The notes beneath the pieces were generated by a model. The model saw only the letters and a list, made by a program, of their open reading frames with translations. It had not been told where the DNA came from and did not search any database. This document shows, piece after piece, positions 1 to 8,706 of a stretch of DNA of 64,000 nucleotides. Position 1 is the stretch's first letter; every line of letters begins with the position of its first letter. This stretch comes from Treponema sp. (lineage in GTDB: Bacteria; Spirochaetota; Spirochaetia; Treponematales; Breznakiellaceae): NCBI GenBank assembly GCA_031266075.1, contig JAISBS010000094.1:31560-95559 (forward strand), written 5' to 3'. A program made the translations under genes and the position numbers.

Positions 1-60
1 TACCGTGCCATGGTATGTCCCAGGCGCGGCAAACTCATGGTACCATACAAGGAAAGTTAT

Positions 61-261
61 ATGAAGACCACGTTAAAAATCAGCGGAATGTCCTGCGAGC
101 ATTGCGTCAAACACGTTACCGGGGCGCTGGAGGGGATCAACGGCGTTGTGTCCGCCAAAGTCAGCCTGGAACACAACAGCGCCGAGGTGGAACACACGGA
201 CCGTGTAAGCCCTGAAGCCATGAAAGCCGCCATTGTGGAAGCGGGCTACGAAGTTATTTGA
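61..261 (+). CDS. copZ: Heavy-metal-associated (HMA) domain protein, CopZ-like copper chaperone
   Basis: A 66-residue protein consisting of a single HMA domain. The metal-binding motif GMSCEHC lies at about residues 9-15, giving the CxxC pair that binds Cu(I) in copper chaperones and in the N-terminal domains of copper-exporting P-type ATPases. The length is normal for CopZ. The start at 61 is chosen for the upstream AGGAAAG and because the protein then begins with a typical first beta strand. The frame stays open to the window edge, so a longer form cannot be excluded. The partner ATPase would be expected outside the window; none is visible here. The short repeat CATGGTA occurs at 9-15 and 36-42, and ATGGTACCAT (37-46) is a palindrome, but I do not recognise a known copper operator. 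Confidence 0.85.
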   Translation: MKTTLKISGMSCEHCVKHVTGALEGINGVVSAKVSLEHNSAEVEHTDRVSPEAMKAAIVEAGYEVI

Positions 262-293
262 ACCCCTAAACCTAAACCCTCACCGCGAAGGAA

Positions 294-926
294 CTACCAG
301 TCCCAGGTTGCGAGCCGCCGCCCCAGGGCTTCTGTCAGGAGGGAGGTGAGGGAGGCTTTAAGGCGGCCCAGGGAGGCCCCGTCCAGGTTATAGCGCAAAA
401 GCTGCCGGGGCTCCAGATTCTCCACCGCCGCCAGCCAGTTCCGGGCCCCGGCGTCCAGGGGGAGCGGGGATTCGGGCCGCAGGCCCAGAATGTCCAGCCA
501 GTTCCAGAAAAAGTGCAGCAGAATCGGAAGACAGTGCCGTTCCCCCGCCGCTTCCAGGGCGTCCAGGGAACCGCCGGCCAGCGAAAAAGCGGCGCCCCAG
601 TTTCCGCCGCCGCCGTGGGATTTCAGGATCGTTTCCGCCAGGGCGTCCGCCGCCATAGTCCGCTCGTATTGTTCCCGAATGCCGGGCCGCCAGCAGTGCA
701 CATCAAAATCCGTAACCTTCCGGGAATTCCGCACCGGGTCGCGGTATATCCACAGGGGCCCGGAATGAAAAGGGGCCACATGGGCGCGGAGCCTGCTTTT
801 GGGACCGCCAAACACCGTGGCCTGGCAGAGTCCTTCTTCGGCGGTGAGAAACCAGGCTTCCCGGTTCGACTCTCCCGAAGGGCGGGTCCGCAGAACCAGC
901 GCGGTGAGGGTAAAAGTTCGGGGCAT
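294..926 (-). CDS. recO: DNA repair protein RecO
   Basis: A 210-residue protein resembling RecO, which loads RecA onto single-stranded DNA with RecF and RecR in recombinational repair. The N-terminal part (TALVLRTRPSGESNREAWFLTAEEG, given here in part) fits the RecO OB fold, followed by a helical C-terminal domain. It is shorter than the usual 230-250 residues, and I see no CxxC zinc-binding cysteines, which several RecO families lack. It is the last gene of a minus-strand run that begins at the promoter near 8540. An 88-bp gap separates it from the upstream gene, so a separate promoter is possible. The identification rests on overall pattern, not on a catalytic motif. Confidence 0.75.
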   Translation of the reverse strand: MPRTFTLTALVLRTRPSGESNREAWFLTAEEGLCQATVFGGPKSRLRAHVAPFHSGPLWIYRDPVRNSRKVTDFDVHCWRPGIREQYERTMAADALAETILKSHGGGGNWGAAFSLAGGSLDALEAAGERHCLPILLHFFWNWLDILGLRPESPLPLDAGARNWLAAVENLEPRQLLRYNLDGASLGRLKASLTSLLTEALGRRLATWDW

Positions 927-1014
927 GGGGCATTATACCGGGTGGCGTCAAAAGTTGGAACAGCCTCACCAATCGGCGATTTTGGAGATTTTATGCGCGA
1001 TGCGCAACAAACCG

Positions 1015-1824
1015 CTAGCGCATGAATATCAGGAAAGGATCGGATTCTTCCTCCGGCCCGGATTCCGGTTCTGTTTTGGTCTCCGGCGGCGGCGTTTTTT
1101 TCCGGGGCTTTATCCAGGGAACGGCATTGGAAAGCTTTCTGCTGTACCGGACGCCAAAATCAACCTGGTACTGGTAGGCCACGTCAAAGGGCTCCATGCG
1201 CCAGTTGCCGCCCAGGTTGCCGTTATCCAGGGACGCGATGCCGTTTATCAAAATGGTCCAGCCCCGTGTCAGGGGCAGTTCCACCCCCGCCCGCCCGGCG
1301 ATGCCCAGGTTCAGATAATTCCAGCGATCCGAATTGAGGAAAAACAGGTGCAGGCCCGGCGTCAGGCTAATGCGGACATACTCCAGCTGGTCTATCTGAA
1401 AAGCGGCGCCCCCAAAAAAATCCGCCCCATAGTGCAGCGGGGTCTTGGACGCCTGGGGATATTTATTAAAGGTGGAACGCAGCGGGTAATACGCGGTCAG
1501 GCGGATCGCCGGGGTAACGTATTTGACATTCGTCAGGGCCATGCCGAAGTAGAGGCCGGCCAGAAAATCTTCGTAGACAAAATTGCTCCGGCCCGTTTGT
1601 TTGATGATCCGGGTCAGCCAGGATGCGCTCAGGCCCTCGTGATACACGATAAAGGGCCTGCCGGTTTGAGCCGCAGGCTCCTCCGCTGCCGCAGGGGTTT
1701 CCGCCGGAGCCGCGACTTCCGCCGGAACCGCGGGTTCTGCCGCCGCCGCGGGTTCCTCCGCCATGACATTCCCGCCCATGAACAGCAGGCAAAGGATCGC
1801 GCAAAAAACAGAATGCTTTATCAT
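1015..1824 (-). CDS. Predicted outer-membrane beta-barrel protein with Ala/Pro-rich linker
   Basis: A 269-residue protein with a signal peptide at residues 1-23 (hydrophobic core then VMAEE), an Ala/Pro/Glu-rich low-complexity stretch at about 24-55, a body of alternating polar and aromatic strands rich in Tyr, Phe and Gly (about 60-230), and a charged Pro/Glu-rich tail. This layout fits a small spirochaete outer-membrane barrel, but the family is not recognised. The ATG at 1824 is preferred over the in-frame start at 1851 because AAAGGA precedes it at good spacing and the signal peptide then begins MIKHS. It lies 35 bp downstream of the small lipoprotein gene and 88 bp upstream of recO, in the FN3 lipoprotein operon. 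Confidence 0.65.
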   Translation of the reverse strand: MIKHSVFCAILCLLFMGGNVMAEEPAAAAEPAVPAEVAAPAETPAAAEEPAAQTGRPFIVYHEGLSASWLTRIIKQTGRSNFVYEDFLAGLYFGMALTNVKYVTPAIRLTAYYPLRSTFNKYPQASKTPLHYGADFFGGAAFQIDQLEYVRISLTPGLHLFFLNSDRWNYLNLGIAGRAGVELPLTRGWTILINGIASLDNGNLGGNWRMEPFDVAYQYQVDFGVRYSRKLSNAVPWIKPRKKTPPPETKTEPESGPEEESDPFLIFMR

Positions 1825-1859
1825 ATCAACAGTCCTTTGGGCATAAAACAACAGCCGCC

Positions 1860-2270
1860 CTAGCCGGAAATCTTATACAGGGTAAGGGCGATGTCTCCGT
1901 TTCCGTCCGGCCAGGTCAGGTACAGCACATTTCCCCGGAGATCCCATTCGGTCATGATCCGCCTGCCGTCGCCGGCATTATTCAGGGTAAGGATGTTCTG
2001 CATCACCACATAGGTCCCGCTGTAGGGCTGTGAATCGCCATTGCCGTCCAGAATTTTGGCGTTAAAGCTTTCATCGTCAAAAAGCGAGAGGTTGTTCCCG
2101 TGATTGTCCGCCCAGGTTCCGTAAAGGGGTATTGGCTCAACACAGGCTGCCAGCAGCGGTATGAGCAGGGCCGCGCACAGAAGCGCCGCCCCGGCGGCAA
2201 GAAGGGCGCCGCGCCCCCGCCGGATCGGCGGCAGCGCAGGCCCGGTGATTTGTTTTGTTGTCTGCTTCAT
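1860..2270 (-). CDS. Small lipoprotein, lipocalin-like body
   Basis: A 136-residue predicted lipoprotein. A basic N-terminal region and a long hydrophobic stretch end in the lipobox LLAAC near residue 42. The rest begins with YGTWADN and continues as short beta strands (GTYVVMQNILTL, RGNVLYLTW). This resembles the GTW...L...Y pattern of small lipocalin-like bacterial lipoproteins; that is a fold guess only. The ATG at 2270 is chosen because AGGAG lies five bases upstream; ATG at 2273 and GTG at 2276 are also in frame but sit too close to the ribosome site. The stop of the upstream FN3 gene (2279-2281) overlaps that ribosome site, so translation is probably coupled. Confidence 0.7.
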   Translation of the reverse strand: MKQTTKQITGPALPPIRRGRGALLAAGAALLCAALLIPLLAACVEPIPLYGTWADNHGNNLSLFDDESFNAKILDGNGDSQPYSGTYVVMQNILTLNNAGDGRRIMTEWDLRGNVLYLTWPDGNGDIALTLYKISG

Positions 2271-2278
2271 CATCACTC

Positions 2279-4528
2279 CTACCTTTTTCCCAATTCCCAG
2301 CTTACCGCTGCCGTGCCGCCGCCAGCAGGTGTAACCGCGTAGGTCCCGCCCCGGGCTTCCTGGCTTACAATGCTAATACTACCGTATCCGACCGTACCGG
2401 GGTACATACCGGTGGCTGTTACGGTGCCGTTCATGGATCCGCTGCCGGTCAGACCGTTCACCGTTGTATTACTGTTCCCGTTGAGGATAAAATACCGGCC
2501 CGCAAGACCAAGGGAGCTGTCGTTGCCGATGTAGAATTCCGCGTAGTTACTGTATTCGATATAGATGGTAAAAGTCCCAGCGGCCTCCCCTGCACTGTCT
2601 GGGCTGTCATAAGAAATGGTGCCGCTGATGCCGCCGCTTTTTGTTTCATCCCCCAGTTTGTCCAGGGCGTTGGGCTTGTTCATATTGACCAGCCGGGTCA
2701 GGGACTTGTTGACGGTCTTGATATACTCCTTGAACCAGGCCTCGTGGGTCAGGGCCCCGTAGCCCTGCCGGGTCTCCGAATAGTGCCTGCCCTTGTCCAG
2801 GGCGTTCAGGGAAAGAACCCGGTAGTAGTAATAGACCCCGGGCTTCATGGTAACGTCTTCATCAAGCCAGGTAAATTCCCCGCCCGTCTCCGCCGCGGCG
2901 GGAACAGGACTTGAGGTAAGGGCCCGGAACCCCGAATCGGGCGCGGTGGACCGGTACACATGATAGGCGGCGGGAACTTCCCCTCCGGGTTTTTCCCAGG
3001 TGATTTTTACCGGATAGACGCCGACCGCGCTGTCATTGGGTGTCGTGTCCGGAATATATTCCCGCGCGGTGGCATAGAGATTCACCGCGGCTTTGGCAAA
3101 GGGGGCAAACTCCGTCCCCGGATCGCTTTGAACCAGGCCTTTTTTCGTTACAATGTAATAAAAGGGCCAGGCCGGCACGTTACCGGCGTGAATGTACCCG
3201 TCGGCCTGCGCGGACGCGGGGGCGGAAACCGTCTGAACCAGGGAGTAGGGGCCCCCATAGCTGGAGGCGCCGTGGATTTCGTAGGAATAGACGGCCTGTT
3301 CCGCGGTTCCGCCCAGGGCGGGGAACCACTTTATGGCGACCGTGCCGCCGTCCTCCTGATCCGCTTCCGCGTTCCGGGGCGGGCCCAGGATAAAGGCTTC
3401 TATCTGGCTGTCGGAAAAAGCGCCCTTCACCAGAACGCCCTCCGCCTCTACGATGGCCTGGACTTTGTAGTAATAATAGACCTGGGCTTTCAGCAAGTAC
3501 GTATCGGTAAAGGAAGTCCCGGCCGGTTCGCCCAGCTTGACCAGGGCGTTATCTTCATTGGTATACCGGTATACAACGTAGTTGATCGCGCCAGGTACGG
3601 CGCTCCAGGTAATTGAAATTTCGGTGGTGCTGTCTCCCTGGCCCGAACCCGGCGCCAGGCCCGCATTGCCCGGCTTGGGCGGCGCGCCCTCCGCCAGGCT
3701 GTAGCCCATGGCCAGGCCGCTTGGAATCGAGACCCCGGCGCTGTTCACCGCCTTCACAAAATAGTAAAAGTCCCTGCCCCGGTCCGTCCCGGTAACCGTA
3801 TCCCGGTATTTGATACCGGAAATCCGTCCGCGGAGCAGGGCGGAAGCGCCGTCATTACTATCGGAGCGGTATACATCGTAGGCCGAAGCCCGGTCCGCCC
3901 CCTGCCACTCCAGTTCGATAATCTCGTTAAAGTCACCGCCGCTGGCCCTGACATTCCGGGGCGGGGCAAAAAGCCCCCCCCACTGGGCGGCGGTGGCGTT
4001 ACTGGGCTCCAGCCGGGCCGCCGCGTTTTCCGACCGGATCCGGTAATAATACCGGTTCTGGTATTCGGGGGAAGTATATACCGGATCGTTGCCGGTCCCA
4101 AAAATTTCGTCGGTATAGGAATAGACGGATACCTGGTCGTCCAGTATTTCAAAGTCCTCGTCCGCCGGCGGCGGGTACGCAACTGTCCCGGAACCGTCCA
4201 CCTGCGGCTCCACCACCGCCCGCTCCACGATATAGGTGGAAGCCCCGGTAACCTTCGACCAGGACAGGCGGATGTGCCGGGGCGAATCCCCGGTTCCGAC
4301 AAAAAACTGGCCCGGCGGCAGGAGTTTTTCAATAGCCGCCGCCCGGGGAGGATTGATCAGGGTTTCCAGGGAGCCGCTCCTGCCGGCCTGCATGGGGACC
4401 CGGTCCTGGAAAAAATCCGCGCAGCCCCCCAAAAACAGAACCAGGAGCGCCGGGACGAAACAACATCCGCCCGCAAAGCCGCGCGCCTTGCGGATAGATT
4501 CAAAATATACCGCCGTTGTTTTTTTCAT
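2279..4528 (-). CDS. Fibronectin type III repeat lipoprotein (749 aa)
   Basis: A secreted lipoprotein with a basic N-terminus, hydrophobic segment and lipobox LFLGGC (Cys36). About five FN3 domains follow, marked by strand-B/C patterns such as LSWSKVTGASTYIVERA (about 89), IELEWQGADRASAYDVYR (about 205), ISITWSAVPGAINYVVYR (about 305), a degenerate copy near 400, and VKITWEKPGG...YHVYRS (about 510). Residues from about 590 form a different Gly/Thr/Ser-rich beta domain, also seen at the end of the larger neighbour. FN3 arrays usually act as spacers or binding modules. Nothing catalytic is visible. It starts 11 bp after the upstream FN3 gene and lies directly against the next gene, so it is surely co-transcribed with both. 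Confidence 0.85.
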   Translation of the reverse strand: MKKTTAVYFESIRKARGFAGGCCFVPALLVLFLGGCADFFQDRVPMQAGRSGSLETLINPPRAAAIEKLLPPGQFFVGTGDSPRHIRLSWSKVTGASTYIVERAVVEPQVDGSGTVAYPPPADEDFEILDDQVSVYSYTDEIFGTGNDPVYTSPEYQNRYYYRIRSENAAARLEPSNATAAQWGGLFAPPRNVRASGGDFNEIIELEWQGADRASAYDVYRSDSNDGASALLRGRISGIKYRDTVTGTDRGRDFYYFVKAVNSAGVSIPSGLAMGYSLAEGAPPKPGNAGLAPGSGQGDSTTEISITWSAVPGAINYVVYRYTNEDNALVKLGEPAGTSFTDTYLLKAQVYYYYKVQAIVEAEGVLVKGAFSDSQIEAFILGPPRNAEADQEDGGTVAIKWFPALGGTAEQAVYSYEIHGASSYGGPYSLVQTVSAPASAQADGYIHAGNVPAWPFYYIVTKKGLVQSDPGTEFAPFAKAAVNLYATAREYIPDTTPNDSAVGVYPVKITWEKPGGEVPAAYHVYRSTAPDSGFRALTSSPVPAAAETGGEFTWLDEDVTMKPGVYYYYRVLSLNALDKGRHYSETRQGYGALTHEAWFKEYIKTVNKSLTRLVNMNKPNALDKLGDETKSGGISGTISYDSPDSAGEAAGTFTIYIEYSNYAEFYIGNDSSLGLAGRYFILNGNSNTTVNGLTGSGSMNGTVTATGMYPGTVGYGSISIVSQEARGGTYAVTPAGGGTAAVSWELGKR

Positions 4529-4539
4529 GATTTTCCTCC

Positions 4540-7500
4540 TTATTGCCAGCCGTTGGTTTCATTCCAAGAGAGACCGATGCATTCGTTGAATTTTCCCTTT
4601 CTCGTTGCGCCGGCTACAGCCTCTACAAGTCCATAAGGAAATGAGGCAAAAGTAAAGGGCCGGACGACGAATTGAAGGGGAATTTGACCAGCGGCGCCCT
4701 GATAGTTTATCTCGTAGGTTCCGCTGGCGGCTTTCAAATTGGTGATCTTCACCGTGCCGTTGTAGTTAAAATCCGTAACCCCCGGAAGGCTGGAACTAAA
4801 AATCAAAGAACCTGCCGTATAGGAATCAATGGAGGCAACGTATTGAACGAATAGCGCGTACCGTTTTATGGTAACATCCACGGTTAATGTTCCGGTTACC
4901 TTCTGAAAAGACGGCTCATCGCTTAAGCTGAGATTTTGAGGGTCGCTTGATTCGCTTGGCAACGTCCCCCCTGAATAGCGATAGAGGGCGTTCCCGATGG
5001 TCAGGGAACTCAGGGCGGCAAATTCTCTGGCCGTTATCGGACGGGCCCCCCACTTTACCCAGTCATTTTCCGCCCCGTCCAGGCCGGGGTTTTGCGGTTC
5101 CTGGCTGGGACAGGAGGCGGTGTAAAAGGCCCGGATCCGGAAGTAGTGGCGGTAATAATGAAGCACGTTGAGGTGGCCGGCGGCATTGTTGTACGCGTTA
5201 TAGGTCCATTCGGTTTTGGTCCGGTCTCCTTCGCTTATATACACCGTATCAATGGTCTGCCAGGCCCGCGGATTGTCCTGATCCAGCACCTGTATGTGGT
5301 AGCCCGCAAGACCCCGGTTTTTGTTGTCCGCCCCCGCACGGTCGCGGTCAATCCCCGAGGCGTTCCACGAGACAACTTCGTAATAACCGGCGGCTTCGCT
5401 GCCGTTGACCGTCCGGGAAGCGGAGATCATGGCGGGCGCGGGCAGGACAAAGCCGGTCATGCGCTGTTCCCCGGCAAATTCCTCATCCGGGATGCTCCGG
5501 CTCCAGCCGATAAACCGGGCGTTGTCCTGGGGCGCGGATTCAACAGGCGCACCGCCGGGCTGAAAAGAGACGCCCACCAGATATTCGTAGGCCCGCCCCG
5601 GCTCCGGCCCGTTTCCGCCCGGCGCGTCATGGTAAGACGTGCCGGAGAGGGCCGAGGCGTTCACGCGGATCCAGTTCGACGGAATATCGGCGCCGGCCTC
5701 CGGCTTGCGGAACAGGAAGTAGCTCACATTGTCGGAAGCGGCAAAGTGAACCGGCTTTTCCCATTCTATGGCGATCCCGTCGTTCCAGTCCCCCCCCTGC
5801 GAGGCATTCCCCTTGGCGGCCCGGACGCCGGCGGCAAAGCCGACAGTCCGCCCGGTTCTTTCCAGGGCCGCTATGCCGGCTTTCTGATACGTTACCCCGC
5901 CCAGGGCCAGGGGAGCGTCATCCTCAAAGACCGGCGTATGGGCTTCGGAAAGCACGGGAACCACCAGATACCGGTAGGGATAGCCCCAGGGCATATCGTT
6001 TTGTTCACCGGCATAGACGCCAAAGGCGTTTTTTTTCACCGCATAGTCCGCGTCCGTCAGGGCCTTGTCTTTCAGGGTATAGGTTCCGCCTGCCAGGGTA
6101 AGTTCCGCGGAAACATCCGCGCTGTCGTTAAGCACATTGTCTTCGTCTTTCCAGATACCTTTGCCCGTGATGCCCCCCGCGGCGTCCACATAGTATTTTA
6201 CCGCCGTACCGGCAGGGACAGTGCCGGTTGCCAAATCGTACTGCCGGCGGATCACATAATACCCCGCCGCGTTCTCCACCTTGTTCCAGGCAAGGGTTAT
6301 GCTGTCCGCCGATGAGTGCTTCGTAACCGTAATGGCCCCCGGCTGTTCCAGGCCCGCGGGTCCAAAGATGCGGGCGCCGCTTATCATGGCGGAGACAGTC
6401 TTTACCTCGGCGCTGCCGTCAGTCTGCCGCCGGGTTTCGTTCAGGGCCTCGACAATAATCTCCATGGTTTTTCCCGCCCTGGCGGCGTCAATATTGCTGC
6501 TGCCCAGCGGTTTGAAGGGGTATACGCATTTCCCCGCCTGGACAGGCACCGCCGCCGCGGGAATAAGCGGGACGGCGCTAAAGTCCGGTTCCCCCGTATA
6601 ACGGTACCGCACCCGGTAATTGTCCGCTTTTTGAACCGGAGTCCAGGTAAGGCGTATGGTGTCGTAGGACAGGGCTCCGGTAAGGCCCAGATCCGGCGTG
6701 CCCAGGGTTTGAACCGCCGGGGAATAGGCTGTATCCCCCTCGTTGTTTTCACCGTCAATAGCCCGGATAAAGAAGTACCGGGTCAGGCCGGATTCCTGGC
6801 CGCCGAGGGTATAGGTGTAGGCGGCATCGGCGGCCCCGGCGGAAACGTCCGTCATGGGCGTCCGGGCGCCCGAGGGGGAGGCGGCCCAGGCCAGTTCGTA
6901 GCGCAGATCCGCCTCTTTTTTCCAGACCAGGACGAACTGGTCCGGGTATCCGTCCCTGACGGTAAAATTTTCAACCCGGAGGTGATCAAGGTTCTGTTCA
7001 AAAACGCGCCGCTCTTCCAGGGCGGGAATGTTTTCAATAAGCGCGGCGTCATCCCGCAGCCGGATGTCTACCGAATAACGGTATATGCCCCGGCCCCGGT
7101 GGACGCCGCTGGTTTGCCCGTTCAGATCAATGGCAACAGCGTAGGCTTCCAGATCCGCCAGGCTCAGGGGGCCGTCTTCCCGGAGAACAGGGACCGCCGC
7201 GTCATTGGCATGGCCGTCATACAGGGGCGTTATGCTTTCGTAGAGTACATAGTCGTAGGCCACTCCCCGGTCATCATGGGAGAACGCCAGGGGAAGCGCC
7301 GCCGCCACCCGGACGCCCTCTTCCACCGTGTAGACCGGAACCCCCAGGGAGATTACCGGCTGCGCCATGGCCCAGCCGGTAATCTGCGCAATGGAAGAGG
7401 GCGCGGTCAACGGGTTATCGCCGTCCGCATAGGACTGAACCCGGTATTCATATTTTTGCCCCCGGTCGGCCGTCGTATCCGTCCAGGAAACGGCGGCTCC

Positions 7501-8472
7501 CTGTGTGTAGGGGCCGGGAATCAGATTGCCGGGCGAAGCCTTGTCCGGATCGGTTCCCAGATAGGCGCAGAGGGTTTCAAAAGAACCGGCAGACCCTTCA
7601 ACGCGGCGGGAAACGGCAAAAAACAGGGCCTGGCGCACGTATCCCCCGCCGAAATCCGGCACTTCCACTTTTTCGGGCAGTTTAAAGGAAAGAGTTACCT
7701 GCGTACTCCCGCCGGGAACGGTTTCAAGGTCAACAGGTTTGGCAGGGGTCGTCCGCCGGGCGGTTTCCACATCGCTCAGGGCGCTGCGCTCCACGGCGGC
7801 GTCATCGTCCACCAGCCGGGCTTCCACGAGAAAGGTGTAGGTCCGGTTGCCGAAAAGGCCGGAGACATCGAAAAAGGGATATTTTTCCGGGGAATGGCCC
7901 ACATCGATTTGGTACTGTTCCACCGAATCTTCGTAACAGTACAGGGTATACCGGATTTTTTCTTCGTAGGTACCGGGCTCCAGGTTGTTCATGGCCCAGG
8001 AGACGCGGACAATGCCGGAGGGATCGTCCTTGTCCAGGCCAATATAGTAGATGTGGGGCCGGGCAAGAGTTGTGCCCCTGACCCAGGCGCTGTGGGGCGT
8101 CCGCTCACCCCGCTTGTTCTGGGCCCTCACCTGGTAATAAAACTCGGAGCCCGGCAGTTCTTCCGCCGTGTAGCTGGCGCCGTCCAGGGCTTCCCCGCAG
8201 GGACTAAAGCTCTCGGCGGGGGTTCTGGCCTTGTAGATGATGTACCGGTCCGCCCCCTGCACGGGCTTCCAGTTAAGGACGATGACTCCGCTTTTCCCCT
8301 GGGTAGCGGTGAGGTCCTGGGGGGCGCCCCAGGCGCTGATTGTCCCGTCCCGCAGAACGGACCGGGCGGCAATGGGCTCGGGCAGAAACTGGTTCTTGCA
8401 AGAGCCCAGAACCAGGGCCAGTACAAGAATCCCGGAGAAAAAACACGCGCTTTCTATCCTTTTCGCCCCCAT
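4540..8472 (-). CDS. Large fibronectin type III repeat lipoprotein (1310 aa)
   Basis: A 1310-residue surface lipoprotein. Signal peptide and lipobox VLGSC (Cys25) are followed by a long series of FN3-like domains. Recognisable cores include VIVLNWKPVQGADRYIIYKA near residue 55, IVRVSWAMNNL near 150, IRLTWTPVQKADNYRVRYRY near 620 and ITLAWNKVENAAGYYVIRRQ near 735. The last ~150 residues form a beta-rich domain resembling the end of the 749-residue neighbour. The ATG at 8472 is preferred to the TTG at 8502 because a G-rich ribosome site precedes it and the signal peptide then has normal length. It is the first gene after the promoter at 8512-8540. The two FN3 proteins are probably related by duplication and divergence; the ligand is unknown. 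Confidence 0.85.
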   Translation of the reverse strand: MGAKRIESACFFSGILVLALVLGSCKNQFLPEPIAARSVLRDGTISAWGAPQDLTATQGKSGVIVLNWKPVQGADRYIIYKARTPAESFSPCGEALDGASYTAEELPGSEFYYQVRAQNKRGERTPHSAWVRGTTLARPHIYYIGLDKDDPSGIVRVSWAMNNLEPGTYEEKIRYTLYCYEDSVEQYQIDVGHSPEKYPFFDVSGLFGNRTYTFLVEARLVDDDAAVERSALSDVETARRTTPAKPVDLETVPGGSTQVTLSFKLPEKVEVPDFGGGYVRQALFFAVSRRVEGSAGSFETLCAYLGTDPDKASPGNLIPGPYTQGAAVSWTDTTADRGQKYEYRVQSYADGDNPLTAPSSIAQITGWAMAQPVISLGVPVYTVEEGVRVAAALPLAFSHDDRGVAYDYVLYESITPLYDGHANDAAVPVLREDGPLSLADLEAYAVAIDLNGQTSGVHRGRGIYRYSVDIRLRDDAALIENIPALEERRVFEQNLDHLRVENFTVRDGYPDQFVLVWKKEADLRYELAWAASPSGARTPMTDVSAGAADAAYTYTLGGQESGLTRYFFIRAIDGENNEGDTAYSPAVQTLGTPDLGLTGALSYDTIRLTWTPVQKADNYRVRYRYTGEPDFSAVPLIPAAAVPVQAGKCVYPFKPLGSSNIDAARAGKTMEIIVEALNETRRQTDGSAEVKTVSAMISGARIFGPAGLEQPGAITVTKHSSADSITLAWNKVENAAGYYVIRRQYDLATGTVPAGTAVKYYVDAAGGITGKGIWKDEDNVLNDSADVSAELTLAGGTYTLKDKALTDADYAVKKNAFGVYAGEQNDMPWGYPYRYLVVPVLSEAHTPVFEDDAPLALGGVTYQKAGIAALERTGRTVGFAAGVRAAKGNASQGGDWNDGIAIEWEKPVHFAASDNVSYFLFRKPEAGADIPSNWIRVNASALSGTSYHDAPGGNGPEPGRAYEYLVGVSFQPGGAPVESAPQDNARFIGWSRSIPDEEFAGEQRMTGFVLPAPAMISASRTVNGSEAAGYYEVVSWNASGIDRDRAGADNKNRGLAGYHIQVLDQDNPRAWQTIDTVYISEGDRTKTEWTYNAYNNAAGHLNVLHYYRHYFRIRAFYTASCPSQEPQNPGLDGAENDWVKWGARPITAREFAALSSLTIGNALYRYSGGTLPSESSDPQNLSLSDEPSFQKVTGTLTVDVTIKRYALFVQYVASIDSYTAGSLIFSSSLPGVTDFNYNGTVKITNLKAASGTYEINYQGAAGQIPLQFVVRPFTFASFPYGLVEAVAGATRKGKFNECIGLSWNETNGWQ

Positions 8473-8505
8473 TTTCGCACCCCCGCTGACCGAATCGGTC
8501 AATGC

Positions 8506-8520
8506 GTCTAATTATTAGAC
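8506..8520. promoter_or_regulatory. Operator-like perfect palindrome over the -10 box
   Basis: GTCTAATTATTAGAC is a perfect 15-bp palindrome covering the -10 box of the FN3 operon promoter. An adjoining inverted repeat, AGACA-N3-TGTCT at 8517-8529, shares the TGTCTA half-site, so three alternating half-sites lie inside the promoter. A third perfect palindrome (GACCGAATCGGTC, 8488-8500) falls in the leader. The form fits a TetR- or MarR-type repressor site; the regulator is unknown. Confidence 0.55.
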
Positions 8521-8540
8521 AGTTTGTCTCATTTTGTCAA
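8512..8540 (-). promoter_or_regulatory. Near-consensus sigma-70 promoter of the FN3 lipoprotein operon
   Basis: Reading the minus strand, TTGACA (8540-8535) is followed after exactly 17 bases by TAATAA (8517-8512). Transcription would begin near 8505, giving a leader of about 30 bases before the ATG at 8472. It is the strongest promoter-like sequence I found in the window. Confidence 0.8.
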
Positions 8541-8612
8541 GTCTTGGTTTCATACAAAAGGGAAGCACCGGAAACGCCGGCTTGGTTTGAACAAACCCGT
8601 AACTCCGGGGAC

Positions 8613-8642
8613 GCTGTTCTAAAAACCGAAGTTTTGAACAGC
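8613..8642. terminator. Hairpin with AAAAC/GTTTT stem
   Basis: Inverted repeat GCTGTTC...GAACAGC with an inner AAAAC-CGAA-GTTTT stem, lying between the two divergent transcription units that flank it. No clear T-run follows. It belongs to the same hairpin family as those at 18697, 25092 and 31455. Confidence 0.4.
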
Positions 8643-8671
8643 TTCATCTGAAAACTCCTTTTAATTAAAAC

Positions 8672-8700
8672 TTGACTTTTTGGAATTTGGGCCGTACACT
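8672..8700 (+). promoter_or_regulatory. Promoter of ptsN, placing the transcript start at the ATG
   Basis: TTGACT (8672-8677) and TACACT (8695-8700) are separated by 17 bases. The ATG at 8707 lies seven bases after the -10 box, where transcription would normally begin, so the message is predicted to be leaderless. No ribosome site precedes the ATG. Confidence 0.6.
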
Positions 8701-8706
8701 GATCCT

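Noticed and set aside
1..60. Copper-responsive operator upstream of the copper chaperone gene
   Set aside because: Short CATGGTA repeats and a palindrome are present but match no known copper regulator site, and the region is cut by the window edge.
6316..8511. 731-codon plus-strand open frame opposite the large FN3 gene
   Set aside because: A GC-rich shadow of the real minus-strand gene: composition is Gly/Arg/Val-rich without domains, and the minus-strand frame has signal peptide, lipobox and FN3 units.
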